Notes under the pieces: model-generated
What the model was told of the DNA's origin: nothing
Databases searched by the model: none
The model's input: only the letters and a program-made list of their open reading frames with translations
Shown here: piece by piece, positions 37,037 through 49,028 of the stretch
Position numbering within the stretch: the first letter of the stretch is position 1
How the letters are laid out: each line of letters opens with the position of its first letter
NCBI RefSeq assembly: GCF_000002985.6
Contig: NC_003279.8
Coordinates: 10,292,001-10,356,000 of the forward strand
Direction: 5' to 3'
From: Caenorhabditis elegans
Lineage: Eukaryota > Nematoda > Chromadorea > Rhabditida > Rhabditidae
DNA length: 64,000 bases
Position numbers and translations under genes: made by a program

Positions 37037-38334
37037 ATGGATAACAAAGTGAGCGAACATGGTCAAAATAAATCCGAATTGTCGTCGTTGTCCTCAATAT
37101 CGACAACTACAAGTGTTTGGAACAAACTCGATCGGAGTATTGATCATTTGATTTATCACTGTAATGGATATGAGAATTCTACGAATTACTTGAATCAATA
37201 TCGAAAATGGCTTATTGCGAGTAGAAATGATGACGTGGATGTGCTGGAGAAGGTGGGAAATTGTGTTCATTTGGAGGTTTTAATTTAATTTTTTCAGCTT
37301 GTAGCTCAGACAGGTCTTTTGGGGCAGAAGTTTGCTGATGTTGGTCCTGAAATGGATGAAAAGATCGAGGAGTCACTGACATGGCTGTTTAGGAAGATTG
37401 GATGGTACATTTGTTTTATGGAAATCTGAATTATATACTAAATCTCGTTTTTTATTCAGGAGGCCAAGTAAAGAGCAGCAAAATATTGGTTATGCTGGCT
37501 ACGAAGACATGCTTCTCCGCTATCGTGGATTGAACAAGGAGCTGGACATGCTGAAATCAATTATTAAGCAAACATCCAATGTTTTCGCTCAAATTGTTCA
37601 GGAGCATCGTATGATGGGCCAGATGAATGAGAAACTGGATGAGCTTCGTTTTCGTGCGGCGCTCCTGAAAGTGGCGACTACGGTGGCTGGAAGAACTGAA
37701 AACGAGAATGATGTAGGTTTAGAATACTTTCGATTTCAACAATATTCAGAATTTCAGCCACTCTCATCAGTTTTCTACCTTCCCGTTCTTCTCGCTGGAA
37801 TCATCTTTCATCCGGACACATCCCAATCATACGCGGCAGGTCTTCTTCGTCTTTGCAAACGGCTTCTCGTTGTTTCTGAGGTGGTCCAATACGAGAAGAA
37901 TCCAAAAAAGAATGATCCAATTGTCACCATGAGCAACATTCTAATCCATCCAGCACAATCCTCTGTGCAAAGCTTCTACGTTCCTGAACAAATTGTAATC
38001 TTTTAAATGTATTTTACCTAATTATGAAATTAAAATTCAGTGTGCTGATGGAAACGGAGAAGTCTGTGCTCCAGAGGAAAAACTCGTCCTTCCAATCGCA
38101 CGTGACAGTGTTCACTTAATGACCTCAAATGTAAACGGCGAAGTTACTGCTCCAGAAGAGAAGATTGATCCAGTTGCTCGTGACAGCTCCCACGCTCTCC
38201 CCGAGAACGGAGAAGTCACAGGAAATTCGGAGATTTCTATGCCAATTGCTAAGGACAGTGCCACAACATTGATTTCTAAAGAGCTGCCACAACCGATGTC
38301 AAAACCAGAAGACCTCGAAAAATCGAGCAAGTGA
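37037..38334 (+). CDS. Uncharacterised 368-aa protein with C-terminal triplicated motif
   Basis: Five exons: 37037-37252, 37298-37404, 37460-37712, 37758-37994 and 38041-38334. The N-terminus is Ser/Thr-rich. The middle is helical, with YEDMLLRYRGLNKELDML and a likely coiled coil. A hydrophobic segment SVFYLPVLLAGIIF (exon 4) is too weak to call a sure membrane helix. The last exon carries three copies of a motif NGEV..PEEK...PIARDS. I do not recognise the family and see no catalytic motif. It lies head-to-tail with rps-7, 554 bp upstream. Confidence 0.8.
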
Positions 38335-38888
38335 AAGAAGTCCGGAAAAAGTCAAAAAGGAAAATGAACTGTTTTTGAATCACGCTCGAATGAAAGCTTT
38401 TCTTTAAAAATTACAACTTTTAATTGTTTGCATTGGTTTCTCTGAAGGAAAAATTAGTCAGCTTTACTAATTTAAATTTACTTATCAATTTAAAAAGCCT
38501 TAACACACTTTTATAATCAAAAAGCACACATTTATGACTAAAATTCATAAATTCCCTTCACTGCAAAATGTTCTCACTCAAAGGCGCGCGTATTTTCGCT
38601 GTTGGGTCTCGCAGCGCGGGAGGGACAGATGCGAAACGAGTGTCACCGTACCCCCACTTTTCTCTATTTTTCGCATTGGCCTACGACGATTTTTTCTTTT
38701 TTTCACGAAAAATAGGGAAATTTTTTGATTTTCACTGTAAAGCCCCAATAAAAAATAATTAATTTTAAGATATTCAAATTTTCGTTTCACAATGCAAATT
38801 TATCGCTATTTTTTCTTCATGAATTACGCATTTTAAACTTGATGATTTCACCTTGAAAAACAATTTTTCAATTTGCAGTGGGTTAAAC
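38335..38888. promoter_or_regulatory. rps-7 upstream region
   Basis: This gap contains a GC-rich block (about 38582-38655, GGCGCGCG and GCAGCGCGGG) unlike its AT-rich surroundings, plausibly the rps-7 core promoter. An ATTTGCAG acceptor at 38871-38878, 10 bp before the rps-7 ATG, looks like a trans-splice site. Confidence 0.5.
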
Positions 38889-39698
38889 ATGCCCGAGATC
38901 ATCGGCAAGCTTTTGAAGTCCGACGGAAAGGTCGTCTCTGAGATCGAGAAGCAAGTCTCACAAGCTCTCATTGACTTGGAGACCAACGATGATGTCCAGA
39001 GCCAATTGAAGGAACTGTACATCGTCGGAGTCAAGGTTTGTGTTTAAACATTTAACGTTTGAATTTTTGATTATTTTGAAAAGAGCTTTGAAAATCATAT
39101 TTTTATTCAGGAGGTTGAGCTTGGAAACAAGTCCGCCATCATCATCTACGTTCCAGTCCCACAACTCAAGGCTTTCCACAAGATCCACCCAGCCCTTGTT
39201 CGTGAGTTGGAGAAGAAGTTTGGAGGAAGAGACATCCTTATCCTCGCCAAGGTAAATTTTAAATTCAACATTTATCGAGTTTAAAATGATTGTTTATAGA
39301 GACGTATCCTTCCAAAGCCACAAAGAGGAAGCAAAGCCAGACCACAAAAGCAAAAGAGACCACGTTCCCGTACTCTTACCGCTGTCCATGATGCTTGGCT
39401 TGATGAGCTCGTCTACCCAGCTGAGGTCGTCGGAAGACGTATTCGTGTGAAGTTGGACGGAAAGAAGGTTTACAAGGTAATTTAATATTAAAAGTTTGGC
39501 GTTGCGGTAAAAAATTTCCAATCATTGGAAGTAGCGAGAAACCTTGCTCTGGTGTTTATTTAAGTTTCTTTTTTAAAGGTTCACCTCGACAAGTCCCACC
39601 AGACCAACGTCGGACACAAGATTGGAGTCTTCGCTTCGGTTTACCGCAAGCTCACCGGAAAGGATGTCACCTTCGAGTTCCCAGACCCAATTTTCTAA
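38889..39698 (+). CDS. rps-7: Small ribosomal subunit protein eS7
   Basis: Four exons: 38889-39035, 39111-39251, 39300-39476 and 39579-39698, giving 194 codons, the usual eS7 length. Recognisable blocks are [60 protein letters not shown] and [20 protein letters not shown]. eS7 is part of the 40S subunit and is needed for 18S rRNA maturation. Codon use is strongly biased, as in highly expressed worm genes. AATAAA lies 20 bp after the stop. Confidence 0.98.
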
Positions 39699-40043
39699 AC
39701 ATTTTTTGTTGACTTACAATAAATTGTTGATATAATTTATTGTGAAATGGGTATTCTTGAATGATTTGATTTTAACGAAGAGAACGCTGAAATCAACTGA
39801 ACACCTCGAATTGAGATTTTGGGGATTTTATACCAAGTTATCGACGACGCAATTGGTGCAAACTTTATATTTTCAAATATTCTGGAAGCATTCAATGGTC
39901 TTTTAAGAAACGGACAACTCCATTCTTGATATGCAATGTTTTTTAAAAGAAATCTCTTTAATCGAGACGGGCGCATATGCGATAACAGTTTATGGGTAAC
40001 AGCAAGTTTTCAACAACGATAACAAATAAAAATGTTTAAAAAG
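39699..40043. other. Intergenic region between rps-7 and RRP7-like gene
   Basis: This 345-bp gap lies between two convergent 3' ends. A 79-codon minus-strand frame (39976-39737) has no recognisable features and no obvious acceptor, so I leave it uncalled. Confidence 0.5.
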
Positions 40044-41059
40044 CTATATCGGCTTGAAGTTGCGGGCCTGTTTGAGCTGCGTGATCCGTTTTCTGTCCTC
40101 TTCAAACTTCTTAAGGAGTTCCTGAGCTTCTGAAACAGATATTTTAGTTGGATTACTGAAAATATTGAAAACTTACTCTCTTGACGATTTTTCTTAATTT
40201 GGAACGTGTAATATGCAAGATCAACCTTTTTCTTCTTGTTATTTAATCCACCAATAAGAGGAACATCCTCTTTCTTCAGTTTTACCGATTTTGCAGCTTT
40301 CTTGGCTTTAGTAACAGTAATCCATCCGTCCTCGTCTGGCTCCGAATACTTTCTCTTCGCCTCTTTTCTTGCTTCTGTTTGTTCTGTGTCATATCTTTCG
40401 ACGTACGTATCGGCCATTTCTTGAATTTGCTCTTCAGATGGGAACAGTTTGCGATAGAGAGTTGTAGAATCTGAAATAAAACATTATATCCATGATAAAA
40501 AAATTTATGTTCGTTCAGTGACGAAACAAACCTTTTAGTACGGAAGGAAACTCGGGATCTTCAAGAAAATCAGTGATCGTAAAAGGTCCTACGTCTTGGC
40601 ATAGTGCCAGAGTTTGAATAACTGCTTCGGGCTTATCGAAAGTGATGGACATTGTCAATTGTCCCTGAGAAAGTGAATTGTCAGCGGTGTTGCTTCGTTG
40701 AACAAACGATTCTTCAACCTCGAATGATGCAAACTGATCAATAATCGCCAGAACCACACCCTGAAAATTAAAATTGAACGATGGTCGTAATTTTTTCTCA
40801 AGAAACCTCTCCAACAAATGCGGGAATATTCGACACAATGATTGAGTTCTCCTTCGACGGATCTTTTTTCAAAAACATATGACGCTCTGCCATATACTTT
40901 CCACCAATTCGGAATCTCAAATCTGAAAACAGAACAATACTACAAAAAACGTAAAGTGAATTCGAACTTACATCGTAGCGCATCGGGGTCCAAATGAATT
41001 ACTTTTTCACTTTTCCGTTTAGCTACTTTTTTAACGCGTTTTTTCTTGCAACAATCCAT
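40044..41059 (-). CDS. RRP7-like ribosomal RNA-processing protein
   Basis: Five exons: 41059-40972, 40922-40807, 40760-40532, 40470-40177 and 40129-40044, 270 codons. The C-terminal RRP7 domain is clear: DEDGWITVTKAKK, YYTFQIKKNRQEAQELLKKF and a basic end KQARNFKPI, as in RRP7A (YxFQxRExRxxxLxELRxKFEEDK...ARKFRP). The N-terminus is a lysine-rich nucleolar-type stretch, followed by a fold that may be an RRM-like domain (IIVSNIPAF). RRP7 acts with UTP-C/CURI complexes in early 40S assembly, which fits its neighbour rps-7 in theme. Confidence 0.88.
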
Positions 41060-41549
41060 TGTCTAAAACCTTCAAACAGACTCTAGAATAAAAAATATGT
41101 TTAAATTTAAAAAAAATGTATGTTTTAAAAAAATGTTTTAAAATATGTTACAAAGAAAGAAAAATAAATTGTCGTGAGTTTGTGGGCTAAGAGTTCCGAT
41201 GCACCCTCGGTGTTTGCGTACTTGTGTACCGTAGCGCTCTAAAAGAATTCGCAAACGAGAAAAGTTTTTTCACAATGTTTTTTCTCACAATGTTTTGCAA
41301 TTTTTTGCATTTTTCACCACTCTTTTTCAATCTGGTCGATTTTTTAAAATTTTTTAAAAGTTTTTTACAGCTGCAAGTTGCACAAATACACCATTTTGAG
41401 ATTAGTTCATGCCGGTTATCGGTTTCCTCTAATTAACGTGCCTAAAAATGTTTTAAATTGAGAAAAGTTCTCGAAGAATGTTTTGTGGCTTTATTAAAAC
41501 TTAGTTATTAATATTGTTATTATTATCAATTATTAAACTCGTAGTGTTA
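41060..41549. other. Intergenic region upstream of the RRP7-like gene
   Basis: AT-rich, containing short poly-T/poly-A tracts. I see no ORF or structured RNA. It should hold the RRP7-like promoter and the 3' end of the gene at 41550. Confidence 0.5.
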
Positions 41550-42528
41550 TTATTGTGGAAGCTTGTCGTAGAATTTTGAATAGAACGCATTTTTCTGCTC
41601 ATCATTCATTTTTTTTTTCTTCTCCGGTGCTCTTCTTCGAGATCCCGGCGCATAAGGCCAATCTGGTTTCACGTCGTCGCTATCAATTTTTCGAAAATCA
41701 AATGGAGACACAGGATTGAATGCGTTTCCATGAGCGTATGCGTATGGCGAAGTTCCCTGGAAACGAGCAATCATTTGATTATCTCGATTTCTAAGTAACT
41801 AACCTGTTCGACAGCTCCCGATAATGGGAATCTGACTCCTGCTCCATTCTCGCCGATCGGAAGTGGAAAATCAATTCCACCAATGAAGAAGGAGTCATCT
41901 CCTTGCTCAACTTCAACAGCAACTCCAGCATGATGAACGAATGGATTGCAATATGGTGGTTTACACTTGATTGGTTCATAACCATAAGGAATTCTTCCCA
42001 CAATAACTTCCTTTGCCTTTTCTAGAAGTTTTTTAATTAATTTTAACCAATTTCTTATGAGATTAAAACATACTTCTTGCTTCTCGGAATGCTGGATTCT
42101 GTCCTAAAAGAGCCAATGTTTCGGGTTTAATATTGAGATGATTCGTTGGTCGAATTTGATATCCTACTTTAGTATCGACATTAATATGTCCATAGTAAAC
42201 ATTTCCGTCTACATCGAAGTTACCCCAACCAGGAACTGGAACAATCAAATCTCCAGCCATGCTCTGTAGAATGGTCTTTTTATTATGAACTCAAAAAGTT
42301 TCAACTTACCACTTTATTAGCCGGATTAATTTCAATACCTGTGTTAAACTGATCTGTGAACGGGAATAAAGGAAAGTTATCCGCAGTTATAAGTGCTGGA
42401 AACATAGCTTGTGCTCCTTTAACCGGAATAACTAGAGGTTCATCTCCACCATATTTTTGACATAATCGGTTTGTTATTAGAAAACTCAGCGAAAAACATA
42501 AATGTAGAACTCGATTAGTCGATATCAT
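41550..42528 (-). CDS. Secreted nematode protein, paralogue B of a tandem pair
   Basis: Four exons: 42528-42310, 42263-42074, 42021-41804 and 41756-41550, 277 codons. A signal peptide (LHLCFSLSFLITNRLC) is followed by FPLFPFTDQFNTGIEINP, then VPGWGNFDVDGNVYYG, then a Cys-containing core CKPPYCNPFVHHAGVAVEVE and GIDFPLPIGENGAGVRFPLS. The C-terminus is a basic tail rich in RRR and KKKK. The same blocks occur in the gene at 42774. I know the pattern only as an uncharacterised nematode family and cannot assign a function. Both genes run on the same strand, 245 bp apart. Confidence 0.85.
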
Positions 42529-42773
42529 GGAAATTTGGCGAAGTGATTAGCTAGATTAGCTTCTTTCAATTTTTCTCATCCTTCAATGCGAAAAAAAAAC
42601 TCGATCTCTACGGGATATCACTCCCATTTTCTGTCATTCTTATCTCTCGAGAAGTCGTCAAATAGGTGAATGTTTATTAGGAAAATCCGACCCGTTTCAT
42701 CAAGGAAAGTAACAATTGCACTTGATATAAGTGAGATAAAATGAGAACAAAGAAAGTGGTAACATATGTGAAA

Positions 42774-43706
42774 CTAGTTATTTCTGAGTTGTCTTCGAAA
42801 ATCATCCTCTTCTGATCTTTTCTTCGATTTGAAACCTGGTGGTTCGACAGGACCCATTCCGTGTCCATAAGTGATAAGTAATGGGTCGGTTCCAACATTG
42901 ACTGCTCCACTCATTGGGAAACGAACACCAACGCCAGATGGAGCAAGAGGAATCGGGAAGTCAAATCCTCCATCGAATAGATAATCATCTCCTGGCTCCA
43001 CGTCAACTCCAAATGCCATATTATGAACGAATGGATTACACATTGGAGGACGGCAACGAACTGGCACAAAGTTACCAGGAAGAACTGCCACAGGTACAGC
43101 TGGGACGTTTTCTGAAAATTATTTGATAGTTTTCCCGTCTGTTCTCATGATAAAAATACTCACGTCTGGATTGTTGAAATGTTCCATCTTTAGCCAAAGC
43201 AGCAATGGTATCTCCAGAAATTCCAAGTACATTTGTAGGAGCATTAAGAGATCCGAATCCGACTCGAGTGTTAGGACGTCCCATTTTAACTCCTCCTAAA
43301 TGCACAAATGTGAAATATGTCATTTTCCCCCGTCGGAACTTACCCTTATAATCCCACATTCCCCATCCCATAATTGGAACGTTCAAGTTACCATCTACAG
43401 TAACTCTTGTTCCAGGATTGATATCTAATCCATTACTGTATTGACTGTGAAATGGAAACAATGGAGAAAGAGATGAAGCGTCACGTCCTGGATTTGGCTG
43501 AAAGATCCCAAATTCGAAACTCGAGTTAGACATGGTGATCTTACTTGATAAAATGGTGGAAGGTTGTAGTCTTCTTGACGAGGTTTAAATGGTGCTGGAT
43601 TTGGTGGATAGGCTTGTCGTTTTACTCGAAAAAATATTGGCTGTTGAGCGAATGCATCAATAATAATAACTGAAACCACCACTATCAGTGGTTTCACGAG
43701 ACGCAT
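42774..43706 (-). CDS. Secreted nematode protein, paralogue A of a tandem pair
   Basis: Four exons: 43706-43545, 43497-43344, 43295-43164 and 43111-42774, 261 codons. A hydrophobic signal segment (LIVVVSVIIIDAFA) precedes a KRQ processing-like site. Shared blocks with the gene at 41550: LFPFHSQYSNGLDINPG, VPIMGWGMWDYKG, CRPPMCNPFVHNMAFGVDVE and GFDFPIPLAPSGVGVRFPMS. Both have the same four-exon layout, so this is a tandem duplication. The C-terminal tail is basic and unlike that of paralogue B. Confidence 0.85.
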
Positions 43707-44412
43707 CTCGATACAAAATAGAATTCGAAAAAATGAGGGAAGAATTGAGACATCTGTCCATTTTTATGCTTTTCAAGGCGCAACGACCTGTTCTTGCGCA
43801 CTTCAACTGTTTTCGTCGAGACGCGGATTGGGATGAACTGGATAATTCCGTGTCAAATGACGCGGATTGCGTGAATATCTGACGCAAGAGAGCAGAGATA
43901 TTCGAAGATAAGCTTTCAAAGTTTCAAGCTAGTTTTGATATAGATTATGTCTCGGGTCAACTATTTTTAGAACGTTAATCATGAGAACAAAGGAAACTCG
44001 AATATGAGAAAGTAAAATCGAGATTGATGAATTCCTTTAAATTTTGTTGTTTTGGAATTTGCTAACTTTTATTTTGTGAAATTTTGCTGTGGAAATTTTT
44101 ATCGATTTTTATAAACTAAACACTATGAAATCCGCAGCACAGTCGTCTGGGAAATATAGTTTTTTGCATCTTAATTGTGAGGAATTTTTCAAATTTTGTT
44201 CATGTCAAATACATGCCAATCTTATGAAATACCCTTCAACCTCCTTCTCCTTGAAATTCTGTGTCACTTTGTTGTGCACAATTGCCCAATATTGCCATCC
44301 CTCTTCTCTTCCAAAAAGCTCATATAATCCTTTCCATTTTATTTTTCTTTTCTTATTTTCCACTTTTTTCAAACTAAAGTTTTTTCTATTTCAGGGTAAC
44401 AAATAATTGAAA
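43707..44412. promoter_or_regulatory. Divergent promoter region between the secreted-protein gene and ears-1
   Basis: This 706-bp gap lies between divergent starts. A TATTTCAG acceptor at 44388-44395, 17 bp before the ears-1 ATG, looks like a trans-splice site. Short ORFs here show no coding signs. Confidence 0.5.
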
Positions 44413-47400
44413 ATGATGATCACCAGAGAGTTGGTGCTGAAAGCGAACCGAGAGCAACCGCCGTATGCGTCGATTTTGGCTCTTGCCGCGTCTGGATTTT
44501 CCCTCGAGAAGTCTGTTCAATTCTCTGAAAAGCAGCAGCTTGCTCTTAACTTGTAAGTGTTTTAGGAATTATAATTTTAAAAATATAATTTAAATGCTTT
44601 AATTATTTTTCAGAGACGGAGAACTCCTGTCCAATGACGTTGAAATTGCTAGAATCATCGCTCAAAGCACTGATGCTGCTGATAGTCTTCTAGGATCTTC
44701 TATCATCGATTTCGCTGTCGTTGACGATCTTACAAACTTCATTGCTGATGCTGTCACGAAGAATGACTATTCCCTCCTTTTGGGAAAGGATTTTCCGACC
44801 AAAATTCTCGATAATTCCTTGACTGTTGCTGATTTTGCCATCTTCTCTGTGGCGCACAACAATCCTCAATTGAAGGCCAAGTTCTCTGGAATTATCGACA
44901 AAGTTCTCAAAGAACCAACCCTGGCTGCTGCTCACAACTTTGTCGGATTATACAAAAGTGCAGCTGCTCCAACTGCAACGGCATCTACTGGAAAAGAAAA
45001 GAAGAAGGACGAAGGAAAGTTCGTTGAGCTTCCAGGAGCCGAGAAAGGAAAGGTTGTTGTCCGATTCCCACCAGAGGCAAGTGGATATTTGCATATTGGA
45101 CACGCTAAGGCAGCACTTCTCAATCAATACTATCAACAAGCTTTCGAAGGGCAACTCATCATGCGATTCGATGACACAAATCCAGCCAAAGAGAATGCTC
45201 ATTTCGAACATGTTATCAAAGAGGACCTCTCAATGCTCAACATCGTTCCTGATCGTTGGACTCACTCTTCTGATCATTTTGAAATGCTTCTTACCATGTG
45301 TGAGAAATTGTTGAAGGAAGGAAAGGCATTCGTCGATGATACTGACACTGAAACTATGCGTAATGAACGAGAACAGAGACAAGACAGTCGTAATCGTTCA
45401 AACACTCCAGAAAAGAATCTCCAATTGTGGGAAGAAATGAAAAAAGGTTCTCCAAAAGGATTAACTTGCTGTGTTCGTATGAAGATCGACATGAAATCAA
45501 ATAATGGAGCCATGAGAGATCCAACTATCTACCGATGCAAGCCAGAGGAGCATGTGAGAACAGGATTAAAGTACAAGGTCTATCCAACTTATGACTTCAC
45601 TTGTCCAATTGTCGATAGTGTAGAAGGTGTAACTCATGCTCTCAGAACCACTGAATACCATGATCGTGATGATCAGTACTACTTCATCTGCGATGCTCTC
45701 GGTCTTCGTCGTCCACACATTTGGGAATATGCACGTCTAAACATGACGAACACAGTTATGAGCAAGCGTAAGCTCACCTGGTTTGTCGATGAAGGACATG
45801 TCGAGGGATGGGATGATCCAAGACTTCCAACTGTTCGAGGAGTTATGAGAAGAGGATTGACTGTCGAAGGATTGAAACAATTTATTGTTGCACAAGGAGG
45901 ATCGAGATCAGTTGTCATGATGGAATGGGATAAGATTTGGGCGTTCAATAAGAAGGTTATTGATCCAGTTGCGCCAAGGTAAATTTTAGATTCAAGAGAA
46001 AATTAATATTTCAACTGCAAGACTAATTCAGATAGGTTTAGGGCCGGTCACAGAAAATTTTGAACCGACAAAAAACAGAACATCGAATTTCTCTGGAGAA
46101 AAAAAAACAACAAAAAAAACAAATTATTTTTTCTCCCGATCATATATTTTTTCGGTCCAAAAAACCACAGATATGTGTGTGTAGACTGCGATTTTTTCGA
46201 TTACAAAAAAAGCGAAAAACGAAAAACTTCTGAAGTTTACAACGTCATTTTGTAAAATTTTATATGTTACCCTTACTTGCACTATAGTTATACTTTTGAG
46301 TGCAATTTTTTTAATATTTTGGAAACAAGTGCAAAATTTGAAAATTAAAAAAAATTTTTCGTTTTTTTTTTCAACGAAAACGAAAAATCTTCAACGCTGT
46401 GGAGACTTTATAAACTCCTAGAGAACATATGGTATTTATATGGCTAGTTTATGGTTTTTTATCGTAAAACTACAAATTACTAGTGAAACAAAAATTATTT
46501 ACTTTTAAAAATCAGATTTAAAATGAATCTCTAAAAAATTTTCAGATACACAGCTCTCGACTCCACATCTCCGCTTGTTTCCATCGAATTAACAGATTCA
46601 ATCTCTGACGACACCTCCAATGTGTCTCTTCATCCAAAGGTAAGTGCTCTCTCATTACATTGCGTGGAAGAGAATGGGACCCTCTCTCCTCCTTGTATCG
46701 ATTTTTGGTTTCTTGGCTTAATTGGTAAAAATGACACCACATTTATTACTTTAAAAATAATTTGTGTGTTTTTCCTTACAAAATGATTCTAGTTTTTTGA
46801 AGAAAATAGTCAGTTTAAAAATTTTTAATTTTCTCTTTTCAGAATGCTGAAATTGGAAGCAAAGACGTTCACAAGGGCAAAAAACTTTTGCTCGAACAAG
46901 TCGATGCTGCAGCTCTGAAGGAAGGAGAAATTGTCACATTCGTCAACTGGGGTAACATAAAGATTGGAAAAATCGAGAAGAAGGGCGCCGTAATAACGAA
47001 AATCAGTGCAACTCTTCAGTTGGATAATACTGATTACAAGAAAACTACAAAAGTGACATGGCTGGGAGATGTCAAGGCTGAGGCTGGAAAAACTATTCCA
47101 GTAGTGACTGCTGACTATGATCATATTATCAGCAAAGCTATTATTGGAAAGGATGAAGATTGGAAGCAATTCATCAATTTTGACTCTGTGGTATGTAACT
47201 TTTCAAACTTTTAAGTACATAAAAGAAGGGCATCTGAAAAACATTTTAATTTTTCAGCACTACACAAAGATGGTTGGAGAACCAGCAATCAAGAATGTGA
47301 AGAAGGGTGATATCATTCAAATTCAACGCAAAGGATTCTACATTGTTGACCAACCGTACAATCCAAAGAGTGAACTCAGCGGAGTTGAAACTCCTCTGCT

Positions 47401-48811
47401 TCTCATTGCCATTCCTGATGGACATACTGGCAAAGAAGCTGAGAAGCCACCGAAGGGAGCTCCAGTTAGCGCTGCTGCTTCTTCCGGAGGTTCCGATGCT
47501 CTCCAATTGTACAATTCCATTGAACAACAGGGTGGAATTGTCAGAGATTTGAAAACAAAAGATGCTAAATCTCAAGCTACAAAGGATGCAATTGCTAAGC
47601 TTCTTGATTTGAAAAAGAAGTATAAGGAATTGACCGGCTCTGATCACAAGCCAGGAGCTCCACCATCCGCTCCAGCTCCTACTACTCCATCGTCTTCTGA
47701 ATCGAACTCGGCTTTGAACATTTACAATCTGATTGAAGCTCAAGGTCTATTGGTTAGAGAACTCAAAGGAAAAGATGCCAAGTCTCAAGCAACAAAAGAT
47801 GCTATCGCGAAGCTTCTTGAATTGAAGAAACAATACAAAGAGGTCAGTGGATCCGATCACAAGCCAGGTGTACCACCTGCTGCATCTGTTGCATCAGCTC
47901 CAGCACCAGCACCTGCTGCAGGATCGACCAACGCCTTGGATATCTACCACCAAATCGAATCCCAAGGAGCTTTGGTTAGAGAACTCAAAGGAAAAGATGC
48001 GAAGTCTCAAGCAACAAAAGATGCTATCGCTAAGCTTCTTGCTCTGAAGAAACAATACAAAGAGGTGACTGGTTCCGATCATAAGCCAGGTGTTGTTCCA
48101 GTCTCTGCACCAGCTCCAACCCCTCTTGCCGGAGGAGCCGATATTGCAGGTCAAATTGAAGCACAAGGAGTTCTTGTCAGAGATTTGAAGAACAAGGATT
48201 CCAAATCTCAAGAAACAAAGGATGCTATTGCGAAACTCCTAGAGCTCAAGAAGAACTATAAAGAGGTTACTGGTTCCGATTACAAGCCAGGCCCTGCTCC
48301 AGCAGCTGCTCCCGCGAAGGTTACGGTACCAGCTCCATCGGTCTCCGGGGGGGATACACTTTCCAAGCAGATTGATGATCAAGCACTTCTTGTGAGAGAG
48401 TTGAAGATGAAAGACGCTAAATCTCAAGAAACCAAGGACGCCATCGCAAAACTGTTGCAGTTGAAGAAACAGTACAAGGATGCGACCGGTTCGGATTATA
48501 AGCCAGCTCCAGCTCAATTGGCAGCTTCAGCCGCCGCCGCACCAGCTCCAGCTCCAGCTTTCGACGAAGCTGCGCTTCTCAAGGAAATTGAAGAGCAAGG
48601 AGCAGTTGTCCGTGACGCAAAATCCAAAGATCCAAAATCGGTATGTCCCCCATTTATTCACCAATGAAATCAACATTTATTTCGTTTTCAGCAAGATTCC
48701 GCCGATGCCATTAACAAGCTTCTGGCTTTGAAGGCTAATTTCAAGAAAGCCACTGGAAAAGACTTCCCAGCTCCATCGAATGCTCAATCGAAGAAAGGAA
48801 AGAAGAAGTAA
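44413..48811 (+). CDS. ears-1: Cytosolic glutamyl-tRNA synthetase with six WHEP repeats
   Basis: Six exons: 44413-44552, 44614-45978, 46546-46639, 46843-47190, 47258-48640 and 48692-48811, giving 1149 codons. Class I synthetase that charges tRNA-Glu. The N-terminal 190 residues are a GST-like domain. The HIGH motif is in [19 protein letters not shown], and the KMSKS-like motif is [11 protein letters not shown]. The anticodon-binding beta-barrels follow. The C-terminus has six WHEP helix-turn-helix repeats ([19 protein letters not shown] and relatives) separated by Pro/Ala linkers. In most animals GluRS and ProRS are fused as EPRS through WHEP repeats. Here the protein ends after the repeats, with no ProRS domain. 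Intron 2 (567 bp) holds no gene. Confidence 0.96.
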
Positions 48812-49028
48812 ATTTAGGTGCTATATACACGTTTTGGTTTTGTTGTTTTTCAGTTATTTAAGTTGAATTTTAAATAAAGTTTATTGCAATTTTTATTCAT
48901 TTCAAGCTTTCCCATAATATAGGTTGATCATTCCCAATTGTTATTATTTTATCCTTTGTATCATTTTTTGATGATTTAAACTCAACGTAATGAATTAAGA
49001 ACGAATGAGTCGATAGAAGCACTGAAAA
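48812..49028. other. Intergenic region between ears-1 and aph-2
   Basis: 217 bp on the same strand. An AATAAAG at about 48873 fits the ears-1 poly(A) signal. No clear trans-splice acceptor precedes the aph-2 ATG. Confidence 0.4.

Noticed and set aside
39737..39976. 79-codon basic ORF between rps-7 and the RRP7-like gene
   Set aside because: No recognisable motif, splice or promoter sign. It lies in a convergent 3' region and is of a length expected by chance.
47117..47743. Extended and antisense frames over ears-1
   Set aside because: They are shadows of the strongly biased ears-1 exons. The true exon starts at 47258 after a TTTTCAG acceptor.
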